The notes beneath the pieces were generated by a model. That model worked only from the letters and a program-made list of their open reading frames with translations. It did no database searches and was not told the DNA's origin. A DNA stretch of 29,640 bases, from NCBI GenBank assembly GCA_043719475.1, contig JAYSTS010000400.1, positions 1-29,640 on the forward strand. The letters are read 5' to 3'. A program made the translations under genes and the position numbers. Positions 24,222 to 29,640 of this stretch are shown here, in pieces (position 1 is the first letter of the stretch; each line of letters begins with the position of its first letter). This DNA is from SYFY01 sp043719475. GTDB taxonomy: Bacteria > Pseudomonadota > Gammaproteobacteria > Pseudomonadales > Azotimanducaceae.

Positions 24222-24506
24222 TCAGACTTCTTGCGCCCGTTCGTCGATGCTCTTCAGCATCCACGTCTTGGTCTTGGAAATTGGCGCGCATTCAACAACT
24301 GTTACAACATCACCGATGTTGCAGCTGTTGTCCTGATCGTGCGCATGCAGCTTCTTGGATTTACGGACATACTTGCCATACACAGGATGCTTCACACGTC
24401 GCTCAACCAGTACGGTGATCGACTTCTGCATGCGATTGCTCACCACCGTACCGGTAACGGTACGCGGGTTGCTCGTCTTCGCCGCACTGGCTTCTTTATC
24501 AGCCAC
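24222..24506 (-). CDS. rpsQ: 30S ribosomal protein S17
   Basis: This is a 94-residue OB-fold 16S rRNA-binding protein. It contains RTVTGTVVSNRMQKSITVLVERRVKHPVYGKYVRKSKKLHAHDQDNSCNIGDVVTVVECAPISKTKTW, matching the family throughout. The N-terminal dozen residues (ADKEASAAKTSN) extend beyond the E. coli start. The ATG overlaps the rpmC stop by 8 nt. Confidence 0.98.
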   Translation of the reverse strand: MADKEASAAKTSNPRTVTGTVVSNRMQKSITVLVERRVKHPVYGKYVRKSKKLHAHDQDNSCNIGDVVTVVECAPISKTKTWMLKSIDERAQEV

Positions 24507-24690
24507 TTTGCTTCTCCCGCATCACGGTCTTCACCCTGGCAATTTCCCGACGGTTGGTTTTGAACAGATGGGTCTGGCCCAACTGACCACTAGCGCGTTG
24601 CATGCGCAGACCGAAATCTTCCTTGCGCAAGCGCAACAACTCTCCCATCAATTCGTCCGCCGTCTTGTCACGAAGTTCCTTCACATCCAT
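24499..24690 (-). CDS. rpmC: 50S ribosomal protein L29
   Basis: L29 is a two-helix protein at the tunnel exit, next to the trigger factor and SRP binding site. ATG at 24690, which shares one base with the rplP stop (TGATG), gives 63 residues, the same length as in E. coli: MDVKELRDKTADELMGELLRLRKEDFGLRMQRASGQLGQTHLFKTNRREIARVKTVM. A GTG one codon upstream is also in frame but less likely. Confidence 0.97.
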   Translation of the reverse strand: MDVKELRDKTADELMGELLRLRKEDFGLRMQRASGQLGQTHLFKTNRREIARVKTVMREKQSG

Positions 24691-25103
24691 CACATCACCG
24701 CCCTTCTGACAAAGCTGGTCTGGAACGGCAACTTGGCAGCCGCCAACGCAAACGCCTCACGCGCGACTTCCTCAGGCACGCCCTCCATTTCATAGAGGAC
24801 TTTGCCCGGCTGCACCAGTGCAACCCAATATTCAACGTTACCCTTACCTTTACCCTGACGAACCTCAAGAGGCTTTTTGGTAATGGGTTTGTCCGGAAAA
24901 ACGCGGATCCAGATTTTCCCGCCGCGTTTGATCTTCCGCGTCATGGCCCTTCGCGCGGCTTCGATCTGTCTTGCTGTAAGACGACCGCGTGCCAGTGCTT
25001 TCAGGCCAAATTCTCCAAAGCTGACTTTGCTACCACGGAGTGCAAGTCCGCGATTGCGACCCTTCTGCTGCTTTCTGAACTTGGTGCGTTTCGGCTGTAA
25101 CAT
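24690..25103 (-). CDS. rplP: 50S ribosomal protein L16
   Basis: L16 positions tRNA in the A site and is needed late in assembly. The 137-residue protein has MLQPKRTKFRKQQKGRNRGLALRGSKVSFGEFGLKAL, then ARRAMTRKIKRGGKIWIRVFPDKPITKKPLEVRQGKGKGNVEYWVALVQPGKVLYEMEGV. The pre-catalytic arginine region and basic loop are intact. It lies 29 nt after rpsC. Confidence 0.98.
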   Translation of the reverse strand: MLQPKRTKFRKQQKGRNRGLALRGSKVSFGEFGLKALARGRLTARQIEAARRAMTRKIKRGGKIWIRVFPDKPITKKPLEVRQGKGKGNVEYWVALVQPGKVLYEMEGVPEEVAREAFALAAAKLPFQTSFVRRAVM

Positions 25104-25132
25104 GTTCTTGTCTCTTCAGTTCCACCAGCCTG

Positions 25133-25786
25133 TCAGGCTTGTGCGTCGTCAGTTGGACGACCCAGAATCTCGCCTTTGAAAATCCAGACTTTCACGCCGA
25201 GTACGCCATAGGTGGTATGGGCCTCCCAAGTGGCGTAGTCAATATCCGCACGCAAGGTGTGCAAAGGCACGCGCCCTTCGTGGTAGACCTCGGAACGCGC
25301 GATTTCGGCCCCACCCAGACGACCCGCAACACGTACCTTGATTCCTTCAGCTCCCATGCGAAGCGCATTCTGAATAACCCGCTTCATGGCCCGCCGGAAT
25401 TGCACCCGCCGCTCCAGCTGTTGTGCGACGTTCTGGGCGACCAGTAACGCGTCCAGCTCAGGCTTGCGGATTTCCTCGATATTGACGTGCACTTTGGCAT
25501 TCATGCGTTCTTCGAGATCTCGACGCAGACGCTCAACGTCCTCGCCCTTCTTGCCAATGACGATACCTGGCCGCGCCGTGTGTATCGTCAGTCGCGCCGT
25601 CTGCGACGAGCGCTGGATTTCGATTCTCGACACAGATGCCTGGGACAGGCGAGTCCGCAGATAGTCTCGCACAGCGAGATCATTCAGCAGATAACGGCTG
25701 TACTGCGTTTTGTCCGCATACCACACAGATGAGTGTGACTTGGTGATACCAAGTCGAATACCTGTCGGATGTACTTTTTGACCCAT
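25133..25786 (-). CDS. rpsC: 30S ribosomal protein S3
   Basis: S3 lies at the mRNA entry and carries a KH domain. Starting at the ATG at 25786 gives 217 residues: MGQKVHPTGIRLGITKSHSSVWYADKTQYSRYL, the KH loop HTARPGIVIGKKGEDVERLRRDL, and GAEGIKVRVAGRLGGAEIARSEVYHEGRVPLHTLRADIDYA. It is slightly shorter than E. coli S3 (233) through a reduced C-terminal tail (EILGRPTDDAQA). Confidence 0.98.
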   Translation of the reverse strand: MGQKVHPTGIRLGITKSHSSVWYADKTQYSRYLLNDLAVRDYLRTRLSQASVSRIEIQRSSQTARLTIHTARPGIVIGKKGEDVERLRRDLEERMNAKVHVNIEEIRKPELDALLVAQNVAQQLERRVQFRRAMKRVIQNALRMGAEGIKVRVAGRLGGAEIARSEVYHEGRVPLHTLRADIDYATWEAHTTYGVLGVKVWIFKGEILGRPTDDAQA

Positions 25787-25799
25787 ATTCAGTCTTTCC

Positions 25800-26141
25800 C
25801 TATGCCCCGGCTTGATCCGACACACGAACAGTTATGTGACAAGTGCGTTTGCTGATTCGATCAGCGCGTCCTTTCGCTCGCGGCTGGATCCGCTTGAGCG
25901 TCGTTGCTTCATTGACGAAAACCTCTGAAATGACAAGGTCATCAACGTCCGCAGCTTCGTTGTTCTCGGCATTGGCGATGGCCGATTCCAGTACCTTGCG
26001 AACAAGATCGGCGCCTTTTTTGGTGCTGAACGTCAAAACATTCAACGCATCGCTGACAGGCTTGCCACGTACCAGGTCGACCACCAGCCGCGCCTTCTGC
26101 GCTGACAGGCGCAATCGTTTCGCGGTCGCACTAACTTCCAT
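25800..26141 (-). CDS. rplV: 50S ribosomal protein L22
   Basis: L22 lines the peptide exit tunnel with its beta-hairpin. The ATG at 26141 with GGAG 6 nt upstream gives 113 residues: MEVSATAKRLRLSAQKARLVVDLVRGKPVSDAL, then KVLESAIANAENNEAADVDDLVISEVFVNEATTLKRIQPRAKGRADRISKRTCHITV. The hairpin tip (RIQPRAKGRADRI) is conserved. A GTG four codons upstream lacks ribosome-binding-site spacing. Confidence 0.98.
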   Translation of the reverse strand: MEVSATAKRLRLSAQKARLVVDLVRGKPVSDALNVLTFSTKKGADLVRKVLESAIANAENNEAADVDDLVISEVFVNEATTLKRIQPRAKGRADRISKRTCHITVRVSDQAGA

Positions 26142-26156
26142 CGCCGTCTCCACCCT

Positions 26157-26432
26157 TTATTTCTTCGCCTTCCTGTCAGCCGAATGGCCACGGAAGGTAC
26201 GTGTCGGCGAAAACTCACCGAGTTTGTGGCCAACCATATCTTCGCTGACGAAGACAGGTATGTGCTGCCGACCGTTATGTACCGCCAACGTAAGACCCAC
26301 CATGTCCGGCAGAATCATCGATCGTCGCGACCAGGTCTTGATCGGCTTTCGATCCTTGTTGGCGCTGGCGACTTCCACCTTCTTGACCAGATGAAGGTCA
26401 ACGAATGGTCCCTTATGCAATGATCTTGGCAC
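26157..26432 (-). CDS. rpsS: 30S ribosomal protein S19
   Basis: This is a 91-residue protein of the 30S head. The sequence MPRSLHKGPFVDLHLVKKVE, KPIKTWSRRSMILPDMVGLTLAVHNGRQHIPVFVSEDMVGHKLGEFSPTRTFRGH is standard along its whole length. It lies 19 nt after rplB and 15 nt before rplV. Confidence 0.99.
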   Translation of the reverse strand: MPRSLHKGPFVDLHLVKKVEVASANKDRKPIKTWSRRSMILPDMVGLTLAVHNGRQHIPVFVSEDMVGHKLGEFSPTRTFRGHSADRKAKK

Positions 26433-26451
26433 TTGCTCTCCTCCTGCGTCG

Positions 26452-27279
26452 TTATCGCTTCGAGCGTCGACGCACGATCAGACGATCGGTTCGCTTGTTC
26501 TTGCGTGTCTTGTAACCTTTGGTCGGCATACCCCATGGAGACACGGGGTGTCGGCCACCCGAAGTCTTGCCTTCGCCACCACCATGCGGATGGTCGACGG
26601 GGTTCATTGCAACACCACGTACTGTCGGTCGCACGCCAGCCCAACGCTTGGCTCCAGCCTTACCGATGGAACGCAAACTGTGTTCACTGTTGGATACTTC
26701 TCCGAGTGTCGCTCGACACTCGACCAGCACACGGCGCATTTCACCTGAGCGCAAACGCAGCGTGGCATACGTTCCTTCACGTGCAACCAGCTGACATGAG
26801 CCGCCGGCGCTGCGCACCATCTGCGCTCCCCGTCCTGGCTTGAGTTCTACACAGTGGATAACGCTACCAAGCGGGACACTGCGCAGTGGCATGCAATTTC
26901 CTGCACGGATGGGTGCTCCTGAACCACTGACCAACACATCACCTGCATTCACGCCTTTTGGCGCGATGATGTATCGGCGCTCCCCATCCTTGTACTTCAA
27001 CAGCGCGATATTCGCAGTTCTGTTGGGGTCGTACTCAAGACGCTCCACTGTCGCTGGAACACCATCCTTGTCGCGCTTGAAATCGACAATGCGGTAGTGC
27101 TGCTTGTGACCGCCACCTTGATGCCGCGTAGTGATGCGTCCGGTGTTGTTACGCCCACCATGACGCTTCTGCGGCTCAAGCAGCGGCTTGTACGGCCCCT
27201 CGGTGTGGAGGTCCTTGTTTACAATCTTAACGACGAACCGACGGCCCGGCGAAGTTGGTTTTGTCTTTACGACTGCCAT
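26452..27279 (-). CDS. rplB: 50S ribosomal protein L2
   Basis: L2 is a core large-subunit protein required for peptidyl-transferase activity and subunit joining. The 275 residues include GRNNTGRITTRHQGGGHKQHYRIVDFKRDKDGVPATVERLEYDPNRTANIALLKYKDGERRYIIAPKG and the catalytic-centre stretch GVAMNPVDHPHGGGEGKTSGGRHPVSPWGMPTKGYKTRKNKRTD with its conserved histidine. It follows rplW by 10 nt. Confidence 0.99.
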   Translation of the reverse strand: MAVVKTKPTSPGRRFVVKIVNKDLHTEGPYKPLLEPQKRHGGRNNTGRITTRHQGGGHKQHYRIVDFKRDKDGVPATVERLEYDPNRTANIALLKYKDGERRYIIAPKGVNAGDVLVSGSGAPIRAGNCMPLRSVPLGSVIHCVELKPGRGAQMVRSAGGSCQLVAREGTYATLRLRSGEMRRVLVECRATLGEVSNSEHSLRSIGKAGAKRWAGVRPTVRGVAMNPVDHPHGGGEGKTSGGRHPVSPWGMPTKGYKTRKNKRTDRLIVRRRSKR

Positions 27280-27289
27280 TGCGCTATTC

Positions 27290-27586
27290 CTACTCGGTCA
27301 TCAGGAAGTCGATTTCTTGCCCGGCCGCAACACGGACATACGCCTTCTTCCAATTCTTCTTGTGAGACATGCCTCGGGCGGTACGCTTTACCTTGCCCTT
27401 GACGTTGATAGTCGTCACCCCTGTTACCTGCACCTTGAACAAAGTCTCTACAGCGACCTTGATTTCGGGTTTGGTGGCATCAACTGCAACCTTGAACGCA
27501 TATTGGTTGGCTTGATCGCCAATACGAGTGGTCTTTTCGGAGATGTGCGGCTCACGAATCAGTGTGTATACACGTTCCTGGTTCAT
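27290..27586 (-). CDS. rplW: 50S ribosomal protein L23
   Basis: L23 is the trigger-factor and SRP docking protein at the tunnel exit. The 98-residue protein has LIREPHISEKTTRIGDQANQYAFKVAVDATKPEIKVAVETLFKVQVTGVTTINVKGKVKRTARG and ends WKKAYVRVAAGQEIDFLMTE. Its ATG overlaps the rplD stop by four bases (ATGA). Confidence 0.98.
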   Translation of the reverse strand: MNQERVYTLIREPHISEKTTRIGDQANQYAFKVAVDATKPEIKVAVETLFKVQVTGVTTINVKGKVKRTARGMSHKKNWKKAYVRVAAGQEIDFLMTE

Positions 27587-28188
27587 ACCAGACTCTCCTC
27601 GATCTGCTTGAGTGCGCTGACAGTGACCAGCACAGAGTCATGGCTGATAAGACTCACTGGGTCTACGCTCTCCACGTCCACCACATCGACGTACCTGAGA
27701 TTACGTGCAGACAGGTAGAGATTTTCGTCGACGGTGTCCGTCACGATCAGAACGTTGCTGAGTTCCAGCGTCTTCAGTTTTTCGATCAACGATTTGGTGT
27801 GTGGCGCATCCATCGTGAAGGACTCCGCAACAATCAATCGCCCCTGACGAATCAACTCTGACAGGATGCATTGGAGGGCGCCGCGATACATTTTGCGGTT
27901 GACCTTCTGGCTATGATCCTGGGTTACAGCGGCGAAAATCTTGCCACCGCCACGCCACAAGGGGCTGCGAATACTCCCTGCTCGAGCGCGACCGGTACCT
28001 TTCTGACGCCAAGGCTTTTTACCACCGCCTCGAACTTCAGCGCGGGTCTTCTGCCCAACCGTGCCCTGACGCCCAGCCGCCATATAGGCTGTAACGACCT
28101 GATGAACCAGGGACTCATTGAATTCTCGATCAAACGCAGTAGACGAAACTTCTACTGTTCCAGCATTCGCAGCGAGATTCAGATTCAT
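27583..28188 (-). CDS. rplD: 50S ribosomal protein L4
   Basis: L4 lines the exit tunnel and, in E. coli, represses its own S10 operon by transcription attenuation and translational control of rpsJ. The 201-residue protein contains the tunnel loop KTRAEVRGGGKKPWRQKGTGRARAGSIRSPLWRGGGKIF and the C-terminal globular half. ATG at 28188 overlaps the rplC stop as ATGA. Its presence as the third gene of the transcript is relevant to the hairpin candidate in the rpsJ leader. Confidence 0.98.
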   Translation of the reverse strand: MNLNLAANAGTVEVSSTAFDREFNESLVHQVVTAYMAAGRQGTVGQKTRAEVRGGGKKPWRQKGTGRARAGSIRSPLWRGGGKIFAAVTQDHSQKVNRKMYRGALQCILSELIRQGRLIVAESFTMDAPHTKSLIEKLKTLELSNVLIVTDTVDENLYLSARNLRYVDVVDVESVDPVSLISHDSVLVTVSALKQIEESLV

Positions 28189-28853
28189 GCTGCACTCCCC
28201 TTCGCTGCCTTCACGGCCTTCGCCTTGGTCGCTGGCGTGATACAAATCTCGCCGCCAACTGCGCCGGGGACTGCGCCCTTCACGAGCAGTAGATTACGCT
28301 CAGCATCGATACGAACGATCTCAAGATTCTGTACGGTGACGGTTTCATGGCCCATATGTCCGGCCATCTTTTTGCCTTTGAATACACGACCCGGGGTCTG
28401 GCATTGGCCGATGGATCCTGGAGCCCGGTGAGACACGGAGTTGCCGTGACTGGCGTCCTGCGTGCGGAAATTCCAGCGCTTGACTGCGCCCTGGAACCCC
28501 TTACCTTTTGATACGCCCTGAACATCAACCATCTGTCCAATCGCAAATACTTCTACACCGACCAGACCACCCAGCACCGCTGCCTCGGGAATCGTGTCGA
28601 CCCGAAATTCTCGAATCGATTTTCCCGCGGCCGTTCTGGCTTTGGCGAAGTGCCCCGCTGCAGGTTTGCTGACCCTGGACTGTTTTACCTCGCCCGCAGT
28701 CGTTTGCAGCGCTGTATAGCCATCGCTGTCCGGCGTCTTGATTTGCGTGATGCGGTTGGGCGTTACCTCAATGACGGTGACCGGAACCGATCGTCCGTCT
28801 TCCGTAAAGACCCGCGTCATGCCGCTTTTTTTGCCTACCAGGCCAATTGCCAT
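28185..28853 (-). CDS. rplC: 50S ribosomal protein L3
   Basis: L3 is an early-assembly protein reaching the peptidyl-transferase centre. Starting at the ATG at 28853 (GGGGA 5 nt upstream) gives 222 residues: MAIGLVGKKSGMTRVFTEDGRSVPVTVIEVTPNRITQIKT, then VSKGKGFQGAVKRWNFRTQDASHGNSVSHRAPGSIGQCQTPGRVFKGKKMAGHMG, with the methylated-Gln site region (GSIGQCQTPGRVFKGKKM) intact. Upstream ATGs at 28856 and 28868 are possible but fit the family less well. A C-terminal Lys/Ala tail is present. It is separated from rpsJ by 162 nt. Confidence 0.97.
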   Translation of the reverse strand: MAIGLVGKKSGMTRVFTEDGRSVPVTVIEVTPNRITQIKTPDSDGYTALQTTAGEVKQSRVSKPAAGHFAKARTAAGKSIREFRVDTIPEAAVLGGLVGVEVFAIGQMVDVQGVSKGKGFQGAVKRWNFRTQDASHGNSVSHRAPGSIGQCQTPGRVFKGKKMAGHMGHETVTVQNLEIVRIDAERNLLLVKGAVPGAVGGEICITPATKAKAVKAAKGSAA

Positions 28854-29015
28854 CATTTTCCCCATCAATCCCGCGTATACGCGAACCGCCTACCGCAGAC
28901 AGACCATGTCCACGAGTAAGCGGTTCTACACGGTTTGCTGGCCCCCTATCGGGGCCCTGTCGTAACGCCAGACCCTCACGAACGCCGTTGTACGGCATCG
29001 GTGATGATCCGGAAC
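28854..29015 (-). other. Long inverted-repeat-rich spacer between rpsJ and rplC
   Basis: This 162-nt gap contains a G+C-rich hairpin (arms 28940-28945 and 28951-28956, GGCCCC/GGGGCC) and a 7-bp inverted repeat (28883-28889 and 28920-28926, GAACCGC/GCGGTTC). The latter encloses a smaller stem (28898-28901/28907-28910). There is also a perfect 12-bp palindrome CGCGTATACGCG at 28872-28883. There is no credible coding frame, and I recognise no sigma70 promoter in it. A structured mRNA element or processing site is the simplest reading. Confidence 0.55.
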
Positions 29016-29327
29016 TCAATTCAAGCTGATCTGTACTTCCACCCCTGCTGCCAGGTCGAGCTTCATCAACGCATCGACCGTCTTCTCTGTCGGCTCAACA
29101 ATGTCGAGCACTCGCTTATGTGTCCTGATTTCATACTGATCCCGCGCGTCCTTGTTGACGTGTGGTGAAATCAGAATGGTAAAGCGCTCCTTACGCGTCG
29201 GCAGCGGTATGGGACCTCGTACTTGAGCACCGGTACGCTTGGCTGTTTCTACGATCTCGCGAGTCGATACATCGATGAGACGATGGTCGAACGCTTTCAG
29301 ACGAATGCGAATACGCTGGCTCTGCAC
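29016..29327 (-). CDS. rpsJ: 30S ribosomal protein S10 / NusE
   Basis: S10 is a 30S head protein that also acts as transcription factor NusE, binding boxA RNA with NusB. From the GTG at 29327 (GGAG 6-7 nt upstream) it is 103 residues, exactly the E. coli length: MQSQRIRIRLKAFDHRLIDVSTREIVETAKRTGAQVRGPIPLPTRKERFTILISPHVNKDARDQYEIRTHKRVLDIVEPTEKTVDALMKLDLAAGVEVQISLN. A TTG four codons upstream is in frame but lacks support. It is the first gene after the promoter and leader region. Confidence 0.98.
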   Translation of the reverse strand: MQSQRIRIRLKAFDHRLIDVSTREIVETAKRTGAQVRGPIPLPTRKERFTILISPHVNKDARDQYEIRTHKRVLDIVEPTEKTVDALMKLDLAAGVEVQISLN

Positions 29328-29354
29328 TAAAGACTCCAATCCCCACTGACCGAT

Positions 29355-29417
29355 AAAAAATGTAACGACTACTACCCCTCACCACCTCACGATGGCGAAG
29401 CTGATTCCGTTACATTT
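29355..29417 (-). promoter_or_regulatory. Nested hairpin with U-run in the rpsJ leader (candidate L4 attenuator)
   Basis: On the transcribed strand a perfect 10-bp outer stem pairs 29417-29408 (AAATGTAACG) with 29367-29358 (CGTTACATTT). Inside the 40-nt loop an 8-bp stem with two G-U pairs joins 29400-29393 (CTTCGCCA) and 29384-29377 (TGGTGAGG). The outer 3' arm runs straight into a six-U tract (29360-29355). This is about 28 nt before the rpsJ start. In E. coli, L4 acts at a comparable hairpin and U-run in the S10 leader; equivalence here is inferred. Confidence 0.6.
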
Positions 29418-29418
29418 C

Positions 29419-29430
29419 TGTTAAAGAACG
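29419..29430 (-). promoter_or_regulatory. boxA-like antitermination element in the rpsJ leader
   Basis: The minus strand reads CGTTCTTTAACA, matching 10 of 12 bases of the E. coli rrn boxA (TGCTCTTTAACA), including the whole CTTTAACA core. It lies about 15-26 nt after the expected transcription start. A small hairpin (arms 29440-29444 and 29431-29435, loop of 4) sits immediately upstream, the order seen for boxB-boxA in rrn leaders. NusB-S10 binding is inferred. Confidence 0.6.
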
Positions 29431-29451
29431 CCCTTGAAAAAGGGAGCGCGA

Positions 29452-29479
29452 ATTATACGCACGAGACCCGCTCGCGCAA
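29452..29479 (-). promoter_or_regulatory. S10 superoperon promoter (sigma70, G+C-rich discriminator)
   Basis: On the minus strand TTGCGC (29479-29474) and a perfect TATAAT (29457-29452) are separated by 16 bp. The -10 is followed by TCGCGCTCCC, a G+C-rich discriminator typical of promoters repressed by ppGpp and DksA. It lies about 125 bp upstream of rpsJ and about 65 bp downstream of the tuf stop, so S10 genes can be expressed independently of tuf. Confidence 0.75.
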
Positions 29480-29542
29480 CCTTAATTTCCTATGAGCTTA
29501 CACAAGGCCTCTCATGAAGCCGTGTGCATCTGTATTTCCGCC

Positions 29543-29640
29543 CTACTTCACGATCTGCGTAACGACACCCGAGCCGACCGTTCGACCGCCCTCACGGATT
29601 GCAAACCGCTGCTTCAACTCCATCGCAATCGGACTGATCA
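29543..29640 (-). CDS. tuf: Elongation factor Tu (C-terminal end only)
   Basis: These are the last 31 codons of EF-Tu, open at the right edge of the window. The residues ISPIAMELKQRFAIREGGRTVGSGVVTQIVK followed by TAG match the domain 3 C-terminus, including FAIREGGRTVG. The final VVTQIVK differs from E. coli VVAKVLS/G. Its position upstream of rpsJ is the usual str-S10 junction. I see no convincing intrinsic terminator between the tuf stop and the S10 promoter. Confidence 0.97.
   Translation of the reverse strand, partial: ISPIAMELKQRFAIREGGRTVGSGVVTQIVK

Noticed and set aside
29480..29542. Intrinsic terminator after tuf
   Set aside because: Only an imperfect stem around CACA/TGTG with a mismatch and no U-run is present, so read-through from tuf into rpsJ cannot be excluded.
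1..29640. A new multi-gene defence, mobile or biosynthetic system
   Set aside because: Every substantial reading frame resolves into a known housekeeping family in familiar order. Only small regulatory features and repeats remain unexplained.

Overview
The window is a stretch of a gammaproteobacterial chromosome with moderate G+C content. The evidence is the cell-envelope cluster order (LON-domain gene, proA, nadD, rsfS, rlmH, mrdA, rodA, mltB, rlpA, dacA, ybeD, lipB), which I recall from Pseudomonas and relatives, and the S10-spc-alpha ribosomal superoperon next to uvrA and ssb. Individual proteins (UvrA, RpoA, L2, S10, MoeB) align closely, from memory, with their Escherichia/Pseudomonas counterparts. 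The genus cannot be named from the sequence alone. Almost everything is core housekeeping. I see no phage, transposon, integrase, CRISPR array, toxin-antitoxin pair or defence island, and no tRNA or rRNA gene.

Region 1 (1-1110): the 3' part of moeB (plus strand) runs convergently into lipB, and the two coding ends overlap by 44 nt. Region 2 (460-11191, minus strand): an almost gapless set of genes for peptidoglycan elongation and remodelling (mrdA/PBP2, rodA, mltB, rlpA, dacA), ribosome maturation or silencing (rlmH, rsfS), NAD and proline biosynthesis (nadD, proA) and lipoylation (ybeD, lipB). It begins with a LON-substrate-binding-domain protein. Many junctions are 1-8 nt stop/start overlaps, often with GTG or TTG starts. 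Two adjacent 17-bp tandem-repeat arrays lie between the LON-domain gene and a proA promoter. Region 3 (11192-15720): a plus-strand dienelactone-hydrolase-family gene with its own terminator, then the divergent ssb/uvrA pair.

Region 4 (15721-29640, minus strand): tuf (partial), rpsJ, rplC, rplD, rplW, rplB, rpsS, rplV, rpsC, rplP, rpmC, rpsQ, rplN, rplX, rplE, rpsN, rpsH, rplF, rplR, rpsE, rpmD, rplO, secY, rpmJ, rpsM, rpsK, rpsD, rpoA, rplQ. All internal gaps are under 60 nt except rpsJ-rplC (162 nt), so the S10, spc and alpha operons look fused into one unit. It probably ends at a bidirectional hairpin shared with uvrA.

The most informative non-coding DNA is the 215-bp tuf-rpsJ spacer. It holds a sigma70 promoter with a G+C-rich discriminator, a boxA-like antitermination element, and a nested hairpin ending in a U-run, which is a candidate L4 attenuator. 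The rpsJ-rplC spacer is also unusually long and rich in inverted repeats. No stretch longer than about 220 bases lacks a gene. I did not find a previously undescribed multi-gene system; the interest lies in the regulatory architecture and small repeat expansions.
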